This document shows, piece by piece, positions 12,001 to 16,525 of a DNA stretch of 26,471 nt. Source of the DNA: Phycisphaeraceae bacterium. Lineage in GTDB: Bacteria; Planctomycetota; Phycisphaerae; Phycisphaerales; Phycisphaeraceae. A model generated the notes under the pieces. It searched no databases and was not told where the DNA came from. It worked only from the letters and a program-made list of their open reading frames with translations. Where the stretch lies: the NCBI GenBank assembly GCA_020851395.1, contig JADZCW010000211.1, positions 1 to 26,471 of the forward strand, given 5' to 3'. A program made the translations under genes and the position numbers. Position 1 is the first letter of the stretch, and each line of letters starts with the position of its first letter.

Positions 12001-13796
12001 CCGGCCGTCCGGCCGTAGTACCAGCCGCTGCCGCCATCAGCCAGGATCTGGCCGTCGATCACCGCAAAATCGGCGCTGATGCGGACCAGACCGCCACCCG
12101 AGCCCCCCTGCCCCCAGAGGGCGCCGCCGCCGCCGCCCAGCTCGTTGGGATCGCGGTAATCGCCGTAAACGGCGTTGGTCGCCCCGTCCTGCGAGCTGCC
12201 GTAGCCGCCGTAGCTGCCCCCGGCCCGTCGATCCGCAGCGCCGGTGGTGGTGTTGCCGTCGGTGTAGCCGATCAGGTGGCCGCGGTTGCTCACGTCGATC
12301 CGGGAGTCGGTGTCGATCTTCAAGAGGTCGCTGACCGTCAGGACCAGGCTGAAGGTCTCGGTCGTCGTGGCGTAACGATGGGTCAACACACCGCCGGCCA
12401 GCAGACTCAGCCGATTGACGTGAACCTCCATCTGATGTTCGGGGGCCGCGAAGGCGTTCTGCCCGGTGATCACCAGGTGGTCCGCCTCGAAGACCGTGTC
12501 GGTGGGCAGACCCAGGGGCGTCGTGAACGAGCCGGGGGCGTCGTGGCTGTCGATACGGAGTTCGCCCGCCCCGCTGCCGCGGTCATTCAGATAGATTGTG
12601 CCGGCGGCCGCCCGACCCGGGTCGCTCTGCCCGCCGATGGCCCACAGGTTGGACTTCTCGAAATCGAGCGTGTCGTAATAGACCGCCACCCGTCCGCCGC
12701 CGCCCGAGCCGCCGTCGGCATAACCGAAGCCGCCGCTGGCCGAGATCTTGCCCGTGCCGCTGAGCGTGCCGACGTCCAGGCGGATCCCGCCGCCCGACCC
12801 GGCCGTGCGGGCGTAATAGCTGCCGATGCCGCCATCGGCCAGGACCTGACCGTCGACCACCGCCGAGCCTGCGATGATGCGGACCAGGCCACCACCGAAC
12901 CCGCCGCCACCCCAGAGGTCACCGCCGCCCGAGCCGAGTTCGTGGGGGTCGCGGTAGTCGCCATAGACGGCATTGATCGACCCATCGCTGGAGGTGCCGA
13001 ACCCTCCGTAACTGCCGCCGGCACGACGTTGGGCGGCGCCGGCGGTGGTATTGCCCAGGGTGTGGCTGATCGTGTAGCCGCGACCACTGACGTCGATCCG
13101 AGACGCCGCGTCGATCCAGAGCGAGCCGTCAATGTGCAGTTCGAGGCTGTAAGCGTGGTCGGTGGTCGTCGGAGAATGCGTGACGTTCGCCCCGCCGAGG
13201 ACGGCGAGGCTCGCAAGGTCGTGCGGGCCGTTGATCGTCAGCGTCGAGCCATACACCATCAGGTTCAGATGGTCGAACTGGAAGTCCGCCTCGCCGATGG
13301 TCGTGGTGGCGGTGACCAGGCGGGCCTGGTAGACATCCTGATCCGCCTCGCCGGGCAGGCCATCGTCGTCCTGATCCATCGCCAGATGATCAGCCAGGCC
13401 AAGGATGTCCGGGCCGATGCGCAGGCTGTAGACCGCGGAGGTGCTCGTGTCGGCAAAAGTGATGTCGAAATGGGTGTCGTCGACGGCCGCGACAGATTGC
13501 GGCGAAGCCGCTCCTCCGGGGCGTGTCAGCTGCACGTCGTCTGTGGTGAACGTGGACACGTCGATCGGCCGATCGAACTCGACACGCAGCGTGCTGAACG
13601 GATCGTAGGGCGAACCCTGCGGTGCCAAGCCCACAACCTGCGGCCCGGCCGACAACAGCAGACGCGGCTCAAGTAGTTCGAGGCCCGTCGCACGGATCTG
13701 ATCGTTCTCCGCCTCAGCCAATGAATAGCCAGACCGCTGACCGCCCCGGTTCAGCAGCCCCCGCCACGCACGACGCCAACGGACGTTCGCCTCCAC
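1..13796 (-). CDS. Giant LEPR-xLL repeat surface protein (3' end outside window)
   Basis: One frame stays open for 4,598 codons and runs off the left edge, so the C-terminus is missing. I chose the GTG at 13796-13794 because an in-frame TAG lies directly before it and a GGAAGGG ribosome site sits a few bases upstream. Layout by approximate residue: an Arg-rich N-terminus, LEPRLLLS at 42-49, an Ig-like (SbsA-type) module with an Asp-rich DQDDDG loop near 140, six 266-aa glycine-rich repeats (about 175-1735), Ig-like modules with a second DQDADG loop (about 1736-1956), fifteen CARDB-type domains (about 1958-3983), a PPC-like and an IPT/TIG-like stretch (about 3983-4180), then a tail of unknown fold. 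No catalytic domain is visible. CARDB and Ig-like modules are adhesive or structural in known proteins, so an exported cell-surface or matrix role is inferred. Frame was checked at several points and no frameshift was found. Confidence 0.93.
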   Translation of the reverse strand, partial: MEANVRWRRAWRGLLNRGGQRSGYSLAEAENDQIRATGLELLEPRLLLSAGPQVVGLAPQGSPYDPFSTLRVEFDRPIDVSTFTTDDVQLTRPGGAASPQSVAAVDDTHFDITFADTSTSAVYSLRIGPDILGLADHLAMDQDDDGLPGEADQDVYQARLVTATTTIGEADFQFDHLNLMVYGSTLTINGPHDLASLAVLGGANVTHSPTTTDHAYSLELHIDGSLWIDAASRIDVSGRGYTISHTLGNTTAGAAQRRAGGSYGGFGTSSDGSINAVYGDYRDPHELGSGGGDLWGGGGFGGGLVRIIAGSAVVDGQVLADGGIGSYYARTAGSGGGIRLDVGTLSGTGKISASGGFGYADGGSGGGGRVAVYYDTLDFEKSNLWAIGGQSDPGRAAAGTIYLNDRGSGAGELRIDSHDAPGSFTTPLGLPTDTVFEADHLVITGQNAFAAPEHQMEVHVNRLSLLAGGVLTHRYATTTETFSLVLTVSDLLKIDTDSRIDVSNRGHLIGYTDGNTTTGAADRRAGGSYGGYGSSQDGATNAVYGDYRDPNELGGGGGALWGQGGSGGGLVRISADFAVIDGQILADGGSGWYYGRTAGSGGGIRLDVGTLSGTGKISASGGFGYGDGGSGGGGRVAIYYDTSSFAASQVWAVDGYGSDPGAAAVGSVYLKDRAGVGELRYDSHGQAVGVWTPLGIADNVFFEADRLVVRGAGVVAAPEHQMEVQVNSLSLESGGVLTHRVATTAEVYSLLLTVLGELSIDADSRIDVSNRGHLIGYTDGTTTTGAADRRAGGSFGGYGSSQDGATNAVYGDYHDPDELGAGGGALWGQGGSGGGLVRISAGSAIVNGQILANGGSGWYYGRTAGSGGGIRLDVGTLSGTGTIAANGGNGYGDGGSGGGGRVAIYYQTLAMATSQLWAIGGRGSDPGAASVGTIYLHAATGHGELRIDGHDVTSGVWTALGIAGDAEFMADDLVIRGTGVVVAPEHQMPVSVNNLAILDGAVLTHRITTTTDAFSLLVTVAEQLTVDVNSRIDVSNRGYTWGHTVGNDTATAAVSKAGGTYGGYGTSNQGTTNVAYDDYRDPANLGSGGGTAWGAGGSGGGLIRITAASAFIDGQILANGGGGWYYGRVAGSGGGIRLDVGSLSGSGLIEANGGNGYGDGGAGGGGRVAIYYDTIDFAPTQVWAVGGHDGDAGAAGVGTVYLKDRLAAGELRLDSQGQPSGVWTPLGVTGDGLFEADRLVIRGNGVVAAPEHQMEVHVNRLSLENGAALTHRVTTAEKAFTLLVTVTGELSIDAASRIDVSNRGYTWGHTVGNDTATAAASKAGGSYGGYGASTNGATNAAYDDYRDPANLGSGGGTTWGAGGSGGGLVRISAGSAFIDGQVLADGGSGSYYARVAGSGGGIRLDVGTLSGSGAITANGGGGYGDGGAGGGGRVAIYYDDISGFDPSKIMTLGGTGGDAGAGAVGTVYLKDRAGAGELRIDSHGASAGVWTPLGVADDSVFAADRLVIHGPGVVVAPEHQMPILAQNVSLFGGAVLTHRYATADQTFSLLMNVSGSLVIDATSRIDVSNRGYLIGRASGNGTDGAATGAMGGSYGGLGWGAPVGNLYGSAEDPNEPGAGGGTNWGQGGSGGGLLRITAGDITLDGQILANGGDGYYSGRPAGSGGGIRLDVGTLAGSGTIAANGGTGYSEGGSGGGGRVAVYYWGGLTLPGANISVAGGGSGRPGQAGTLHVELTEHDTAPPVVVSHQPSGAVGQPVSSLIVQFNEAVDVDSFTGQDVTLTLPDGSTLDPALIQVVSLDVGRFEILWPALAVHGAYTLVLGPDIADLAGNVMSAAYLGAFSIDLIGPRVTDLSPAGQVHQALEYVDVTFDSPIDVANFVTTQASLITPGGSTVAVTSVEQLTGTTFRLHFARQTAPGSYQFRVGPGVTDLVGNPMDQDADGINGKAVDDVFSATLTVLFPELSIDSLGLQAGPTAVGQSIQVNWTVRNSGNQPATANWIDALYLSLDDVLDGSDVLLAKVSIDAQTPLAAGATYTIGRTVTLPMVQPGAWKLLLRVDHENLQDETDEANNAASAGITLSAPDLTVTLGSLPTWAAVGQEVSVTWTVRNSGAVQAVTDWTDVLYLSLDDQVSGDDVVLLSQAITTQTPLTADGSYTLVRKITIPKIASGGWKLLVKTDAGNAQVETDELNNLAVASIEVRLANLVTEVVTAPAVVYSGQSAEIAWRVRNIGNGVTSGATWTDRVYLSFDDILGDDITLGSFAYTVPVPLAGLAAGQSYSQVRSVTIPEQGDVPAGNYWVFVVTDANENVSESDETDNAGRTDQSVQLVLSPVPDLAVTGVAIAPAGVVGQTAEVSWTVTNVGQAATGDSSWIDRVYLSADGSLEGAVLLATYFGGGSLAAGASYVRSENLALPSLADASYRLVVVTDATGQVYERDAEANNIAPSDGEIVLKHTDLRVEEVRGPPTTTSGTNILVSWTVRNDGTGDTPGGSGAWLDRIYLSTTQQGGGGGTDVLLGEVTHSGLVASGGSYDAQLTVKLPRGAEGTYYLRVVTDAGGAVIEPDGESNNQASSAAMAVTLAPYADLHTSSVTTNAALLVGDPVDLTVTWTVKNLGTGSGDVSSWFDRIVLSTDETYGNGDDREIGRFAHDGLVPVNASYTQTQIIALAAATQGRFYVFVKADVDDAVYEHADAQPNVGRTDATIDVTPKPYADLVVDVVVSQDLGSNGLSISVQWTVSNQGIGVTDTPNWSDQVRLTTDPSGAGTISLDSFTHAGALAPGSTYTRTVEAILPNNLPGGTYYVFVTTGGPYEFLYTANNTTRAQDPLTVLFIPPPQGDLRVTTVTGPTAALDAQTAEISWTVRNNGPDSIDGNWVDRILLAPNGNLAQAVSLGDFTRVGGLESGKTYSRTEVVRLPQTPGVYRIVVITDVGNATAEADETNNTTLAEAGLTLSVSPRPDLQVISATGPATVTAGGVIDVEWVVSNLGPVKTPTGGSRWTDAIFLSMDHALGGGDIALGTLANGSALAPGESYGSSLQSLRLPNGVSGNVFIIVAVDVAIVNGSPVPGSTGVVDEYTAEGNNYFAIPLAVDAIPVPPPDLVVTSVSGPIDAFDDTTITVRYRVENRGPGVTGRDSWTDSIWLSTTRGRPYAPLIGSDIILGSFGHSGALQPGQYYDAQVTVRLPAHTAGKYFLTVWTDAGDAVYEAALDVNLNPDSPNDLQSSNFKATPITVMFTPPADLEVTSVIAPAAAVGGQNVTLTWTVANNGSAVTDKDQWADAIYISTDDDLYDGHGESWLVFATPHYGALAVGQSYTQELTFTLPPSASGAYFIVETNVDPMIAMTDEELFLKQVQEIVNRAAEVLGHPLTEVTYDDLSKLTKADIMYILVGPPQAQSTRVFESTLTDNNQRAAASVITNLPADLVVSDVTIAASVDSGTTATISWKVTNVGGDTWSGTTHWADYVFFSPDPTFLADRASLVARVVHAGGLASGQSYTATAQVPIPAGIEGKRYVHVFSDIELDRYGKPITPGELSPGTFPSWPEHFQGRVWELGPKVVNTASALTHVVYREPDLTVTSLLIAEGAAVIDSGGYVTVRWTVKNQGNAPTRVGTWYDRVFISQDTSLDLYDEILGTFRHEGVVQADDTYEVTGTIRLPDDIDGPFYILVYIDSPFDHDPETRPLPYPSTQGGTRLRGQGDGYVQEFRGEGNDITSQTVNVHLVHSPDLRVSDVQTASHVLTGQSFVVTYYVGNVGPGGIPDRQNKWTDMVYLSRDQYLDIYSDHLVSQSGLVHKGILAVGDGYDVTAEFRLPRGITGPYYVFVVTDVPDALHPRGYVYEGANEANNTAASLVPMLIDLPPPADLVVQSVTGPAVAAAGQTVVISWTVQNASTQDLAGFWADSVYLSADAVWDWSDKLIGTADSYVNTDGTTTIPAGYILPPRLLAAGASYTAQITAKLPIVLPAGYRLIVRTDVFDDIHEGASDANNKTTSADTLEITVDTLELGTTYTDPRTGLDSRLYRVMVPAGQTLEVSALSAVGQLYVRYEALPDAIRYDAGYTGYAGGSPKVRVPTTQGGYYYIAVRGASGTVKLQTRLVPLSIASVSPDTGGDDRYVTTTIHGARFDHAAVVKLVRPRIGEFEPVAYEIVDATTIIATFDLRDAPRGLYDVRVTNPDGQSVTAPYRFLVEKATPYDVTVGLGGPGHLEPGSVGIYGLSLYNLSNVDVPYVYVQFGVPRVANKAVDLIPGEALTFSGNLTGSPSLLGIDWADVDPLLNLGGQLTNSGFVFDLRNQGYAGLTFTVDAYPELRRLLAEDPKFLENLSDEDLEALSFEFYIQASATPMSVDEYLDWQRDVAESLRPLIVADDNAPAALKLAASDAGAWADLYLSYLTSAGLLRSADVPAEIADQGKVASRVASAMAALLGGDGGAQVIADGYGDLSGLIDQVRTWLGNNPDAYGSETLPDLDQYNLNLSHTTHAEAFVIRVYLKGGFEGVKLDDQSSKDPGLAGYLVIGGATRSGDIFVTAPSGASDANYVPVDTTLPYLIGFKNSTDATSAVKQIRLVTQIDPNLDKRRFALGQIRLGDTVVDLPSLSALTTEYDYSDSLGFV
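1850..7930 (-). repeat. Fifteen tandem CARDB-type domains
   Basis: The encoded protein repeats a unit of about 120-150 residues that opens with PDL-V or ADL-V, continues with a G-Q/T segment and SWTVRN-G, then a W-D-YLS-D segment, an LP-G-Y-V--TD segment, and closes with an E-NN pair. The WTVRN segments fall near plus coordinates 7840, 7471, 7110, 6718, 6355, 5966, 5590, 5215, 4850, 4435, 4015, 3470, 3010, 2570 and 2155. This is the CARDB (cell adhesion related domain in bacteria) pattern. Unlike the glycine-rich array, unit lengths vary and DNA similarity between units is low, so this array looks old. Confidence 0.88.
8590..13275 (-). repeat. Six tandem 798-bp (266-aa) glycine-rich coding repeats
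   Basis: Two independent anchors show the period. The codons for LDVGT recur with plus-strand coordinates 12771, 11973, 11175, 10377, 9579 and 8784 (steps 798, 798, 798, 798, 795). The codons for SRIDVS recur at 13089, 12291, 11493, 10695, 9897 and 9096 (steps 798 four times, then 801). Each unit has the order: LVI-G-VAAPEHQM, a threonine-rich THR-TTT segment, SRIDVSNRGY, a Gly/Tyr-rich GGSYGGYG stretch, GGSGGGLVRI, DGQILANGG, GSGGGIRLDVGTLSG, then GGGGRVAIYY. The alternating short hydrophobic strands and glycine turns suggest a right-handed beta-helix, which is inference. All indels are multiples of three. Confidence 0.92.
13650..13673 (-). other. LEPR-xLL N-terminal motif
   Basis: Codons 42-49 of the giant protein read LEPRLLLS, preceded by GLEL and followed by AGP. 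This motif marks the N-terminus of many very large exported proteins in planctomycetes and some other bacteria. It occurs after a basic Arg/Trp-rich stretch and there is no ordinary hydrophobic signal peptide. Its link to export is established only by association. Confidence 0.9.
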
Positions 13797-13841
13797 CTAT
13801 CCCTTCCAGAGTGGCCAGACTGAATTCCGACGATGGAGCAA

Positions 13842-13869
13842 AGTTTACCACTTGATGAATGCAAATCAA
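13842..13869 (-). promoter_or_regulatory. Candidate sigma70-type promoter of the giant gene
   Basis: On the minus strand TTGATT (13869-13864) is followed after 16 bases by TAAACT (13847-13842). Transcription would start about 40 bases before the GTG at 13796. The stretch is AT-rich against a GC-rich background. It is a consensus match by eye only. Confidence 0.45.
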
Positions 13870-13938
13870 CGGTTTTACCGGTGGTTCCGTCTGTCCGGCC
13901 GTTAGCCTCGTGGCCGTGGAATCTCCGGCAAGAACAGC

Positions 13939-13967
13939 TTGATTTTTTGTCGAGCCGACGATATGAA
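13939..13967 (+). promoter_or_regulatory. Candidate sigma70-type promoter of the PEP-CTERM gene
   Basis: TTGATT (13939-13944), a 17-base spacer and TATGAA (13962-13967) lie just before the PEP-CTERM gene. A start site near 13974 would leave about 40 bases of leader before the ATG at 14013, but only a few bases before the alternative ATG at 13980. This supports the later start. Confidence 0.45.
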
Positions 13968-14012
13968 AAGAGCATCATCATGTGGATTCGACCCTTTGGG
14001 CGGAGTCTAGCG

Positions 14013-14645
14013 ATGCCTGCACGTCTGCTGACATGGGCGGTGGTGTGTTGTCTGTTCGCATCTTTTGCCCAGGCCTCCCCGGTTCTCTCTCTTAACGCCC
14101 CGGAAAATTATGTCCCCGGCGGCAGCTTTGACGTGGCGATTCGTCTGACCGACGCCCAGGACCTTAACCTCTTCGGCGTGCGCCTGATCATCAGTTCGCC
14201 GACGGGCGTCGCGGGCACGGACTACGGATTCGTTGAGCCCGTGCCCGAGCCGTTCACCGATCCGGAGTACGTGTTCCATGGCCTGTCGACTTACTTCAGT
14301 TATGGGCCAGGCGTGATCACCGTGGCGATCTACTCGACGGCCATGCTCGAGGCCCCCACAGCCAGCGTCGACACGTATGTGGGCCATGATCTGCTGTCGA
14401 GGATCGGTATTTGGACGACCGCCGGCTTCTCGTCGCCGATCACTGTCGCTGTAGACGATCAGGGGCTGGAGTTGCTTAGACCCTTGCCCGATGAGTTTGC
14501 CGCCCAGACGCCCATTGATGGTTTTTCGTCGTTGCTCTCTGCACTGCCCTCAGTGCAAGTTAGCGCCATCCCCGAGCCTGCGTCGCTGAGCATGTTGCTG
14601 CTGGCGGGCGTCATGGGACTGCGACGACGGTCCCCCTCACACTGA
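14013..14645 (+). CDS. Small secreted PEP-CTERM protein, cohesin-like body
   Basis: The 210-residue product has a Sec signal peptide (residues 1-21, hydrophobic core TWAVVCCLFASF, likely cleavage after AQA). It ends in a PEP-CTERM sorting tail: PEP at 187-189, a hydrophobic stretch at 191-203 and RRR at 204-206. Known PEP-CTERM proteins are processed by exosortase and released to or anchored at the cell surface. The body (about 24-160) begins VLSLNAPENYVPGGSFDV, resembling cohesin-type beta-sandwiches, a weak call. I chose the ATG at 14013 because GGCGGAG sits seven bases upstream; an ATG at 13980 would add 11 residues. It is divergent from the giant gene and both products are exported, so a shared extracellular role is possible but unproven. 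Confidence 0.82.
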   Translation: MPARLLTWAVVCCLFASFAQASPVLSLNAPENYVPGGSFDVAIRLTDAQDLNLFGVRLIISSPTGVAGTDYGFVEPVPEPFTDPEYVFHGLSTYFSYGPGVITVAIYSTAMLEAPTASVDTYVGHDLLSRIGIWTTAGFSSPITVAVDDQGLELLRPLPDEFAAQTPIDGFSSLLSALPSVQVSAIPEPASLSMLLLAGVMGLRRRSPSH

Positions 14646-14672
14646 GTTGGCGGTCAGCAGCGGAGTGTCATC

Positions 14673-14702
14673 CGCGGGCTTGCATGACCATGCACGCCCG
14701 CG
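14673..14702 (+). terminator. Strong hairpin just after the PEP-CTERM gene
   Basis: CGCGGGC (14673-14679) pairs with GCCCGCG (14696-14702). After one mismatch TGCAT (14681-14685) pairs with ATGCA (14690-14694) around a GACC loop. It starts 28 bases after the stop codon. There is no T-run after it, so it may be a 3'-end stabiliser or a non-canonical terminator. Confidence 0.45.
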
Positions 14703-14942
14703 ATCCCGGCCCCGGAACATCACCAAGAGCCCGCGATCCGTTCCTGGCACCGACCATGTCAGGGGACTTCACCATGGCCTGTGGCAACACATTGCCTGCA
14801 ACTCGCATATATGGCCACTGCCTGCGTGGAGTCGGACACATCTGCCACTGAGGGCCATGTTCTCAGACCGCTTGACGCATCCCGGATCGCACACCGCTTT
14901 CAGGCAAGTCTAGATTCGGCGAGCGAGCCGTATCGATCCAAG

Positions 14943-14966
14943 AAGCCCCGTTAACGCGGGGCTTTT
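14943..14966. terminator. Hairpin terminator between the two gene blocks
   Basis: AAGCCCCG (14943-14950) pairs with CGGGGCTT (14957-14964) around a six-base loop. In the plus direction the stem runs into TTTT; in the minus direction it is followed by CTTCTTGG. It lies about 200 bases after mobA on the minus strand and about 300 bases after the PEP-CTERM gene, so it could serve either side. Confidence 0.6.
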
Positions 14967-15153
14967 GGCTTGATTGGATCCCGGCAGAGACTTCGGAATG
15001 TCGTGTTTCATGGCCCAAACGGACGGCTTCCAGCCGAACGTCTCTTTCGCGGATTTCGGCGGTGCGAAGTGAAACGAGCGTGGTAAACGTCGCGTGACGA
15101 ACGGGCGGCCGAGAGGCTTGCGGCGCAGCACGTCACGGATGCTCATCAGCTTT

Positions 15154-15741
15154 CTAACGTGCGGCATCGGCCTCGATGCGGTGAAGATCCTGCGGAGTAT
15201 TCGCCTGGAGGAGGATCGGCCAATCGTGCGGAAGATTCAGGGGATGAGCGAATGAAGAATCCAGCGCCCGCTGGAACGAGACGTGGCGCCATGTCTGCTC
15301 CCGTTCGAGCGATCGCGTGTGATAGAGGCCGGGAAAGGGTTGCCATCGCTGATCGCGGAAGACGATGGCGTCCGCGTCAGGGTGTTCGTCGACCGCGGCG
15401 ACCAGTGTCAGCAACCAAGCCGACTGGAGGATGACCAGATCACAGCAACTCAGCATGAGCCATCCGTCCTCGTTGCTCTCGCGATGGTGCGCAAGAGCTG
15501 TCCGCAAGCCGCCGATCGGGCCCTGATCCGGCTGGAGATCCGCGATCGTGGTCAGGCCGAGATCCTGATACTGGCCGGCCCGTCGCGCCACGACGATCAC
15601 ATGTCTGGCCCGCGACGACAACAGGGCCGCCTGGCGTGCGATCAGAGGTTGACCTTGGAACAACGCCCGGGCCTTGTCACTGCCGAAGCGGGAGCTGCGG
15701 CCGCCGGCAAGGATGTAGGCGGGAATCCGTCGGAGGTTCAT
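15154..15741 (-). CDS. mobA: Molybdenum cofactor guanylyltransferase MobA
   Basis: MobA transfers GMP from GTP to molybdenum-molybdopterin, giving the guanine dinucleotide form (MGD) used by DMSO-reductase-family enzymes. The 195-residue product matches the family length. It carries the nucleotide-binding signature LAGGRSSRFGSDK at residues 11-23, the QGPIGGL segment, and CDLV where the family often has CDMP or CDxP. The ATG at 15741 is chosen because AAAGGA lies five bases upstream; a start at 15771 would add ten unsupported residues. It is last in the cofactor operon, 43 bases after the permease gene. A bis-MGD enzyme of the NxrA/NarG type is encoded in the same locus, which fits a need for this step. 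Confidence 0.9.
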   Translation of the reverse strand: MNLRRIPAYILAGGRSSRFGSDKARALFQGQPLIARQAALLSSRARHVIVVARRAGQYQDLGLTTIADLQPDQGPIGGLRTALAHHRESNEDGWLMLSCCDLVILQSAWLLTLVAAVDEHPDADAIVFRDQRWQPFPGLYHTRSLEREQTWRHVSFQRALDSSFAHPLNLPHDWPILLQANTPQDLHRIEADAAR

Positions 15742-15784
15742 GCCGGTCCTTTCCCCGATCACGGTGGGCATCGTGCTCGTGCGG

Positions 15785-16525
15785 CTAGACCAGCATCTTG
15801 AGCACCGCGACCACCAAGACGGCCGCCAACATGCGGCGAAGAAGGATCGCGTCGAAGCGTGCCACCCCCAATGTTGAGCCGGCCAGGCCGCCGAGGACCG
15901 CCGCGACGGCGAGGGCGGCGAAGGGACCGGGCTCGATCCCCAGCGGCCCGCGCTGAAGCAGCAACCCTGCCAAGCCCGCGATGGAGCTGAGCAGGATGAA
16001 CGCCGCGGAGACGGCCGCGGTCTGACGAGGGGTGGCCCAGTTGAAGATGATCAGAAGTGGGCTGAGGAAGATGCCTCCGCCGACGCCGATGAGCCCCGAG
16101 ACCAGCCCGATCACGGCCCCCAGCGGCAACGCCCAGCGCAGGGGAATCGCCCTGACAGGCTCCATGGACGTCGCTCCGGCGGCGACCAGCCGCCAGGCCG
16201 CGTAGACCAGGACCAGGGCCAGCATCGCGCGGTAGTACCGCGTGTCCAGCGACCACCCCCATCCCGCCAGGAACGCGCAGGGCACGGCCGTCACCGCGAA
16301 GGGCAGGAGGATCGGCCAACGGAAATGCCCCCGGCCCGCGAAGCGGAACAGCGCGATGGACGAGACCAGCACGTTCAGCAGCAGGGCCGTGGGCCGAATG
16401 GTCGCCGGCGGCTCACCCGCCAACGCCAGCAGCGCCAGATAACCCGAGGCGCCGCCGTGCCCCACGCTGGCGTAGAGGCCGGCCACGACGAACACCGCCA
16501 GGACCAGTCCGGCCGACGCCATCAT
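15785..16525 (-). CDS. TSUP (TauE/SafE) family membrane permease
   Basis: The 246-residue hydrophobic protein has about seven to eight membrane segments. It shows the duplicated TSUP signature: a first half with GLYASVGHGGASGYL (16-30) and a second half with GLVSGLIGVGGGIFLSPLL (140-158). TSUP proteins move sulfite, sulfoacetate, thiosulfate or other small organic and sulfur anions across the inner membrane; the substrate cannot be read from sequence. Its ATG overlaps the stop codon of the mog-type gene by four bases (ATGA), so it is translated with the cofactor genes. Its job could be supply or disposal of a sulfur or molybdenum oxyanion for cofactor synthesis, or removal of an oxyanion made by the molybdoenzyme. 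Both ideas are inference. Confidence 0.85.
   Translation of the reverse strand: MMASAGLVLAVFVVAGLYASVGHGGASGYLALLALAGEPPATIRPTALLLNVLVSSIALFRFAGRGHFRWPILLPFAVTAVPCAFLAGWGWSLDTRYYRAMLALVLVYAAWRLVAAGATSMEPVRAIPLRWALPLGAVIGLVSGLIGVGGGIFLSPLLIIFNWATPRQTAAVSAAFILLSSIAGLAGLLLQRGPLGIEPGPFAALAVAAVLGGLAGSTLGVARFDAILLRRMLAAVLVVAVLKMLV

Larger units (their letters stand above)
14646..15153. other. Intergenic stretch with no convincing gene
   Basis: These 508 bases separate the convergent PEP-CTERM gene and mobA. They hold the two hairpins listed separately. Small open frames exist on both strands (plus 14647-14913; minus 14910-15167), but neither gives a recognisable protein, the minus one overlaps the end of mobA, and neither has a good ribosome site. 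I saw no tRNA or insertion-sequence ends. Confidence 0.6.

Noticed and set aside
8590..13275. Possible CRISPR or transposon array
   Set aside because: The 798-bp repeats are in-frame coding units with diverged variants and no short repeat-spacer pattern or terminal inverted repeats.
14646..15153. Possible tRNA gene or attachment site
   Set aside because: No cloverleaf, anticodon arm or direct-repeat pair could be found; only two hairpins are visible.
14910..15167. Minus-strand 85-codon frame after mobA
   Set aside because: It overlaps the end of mobA in another frame, includes a terminator hairpin near its end, and resembles no known protein.
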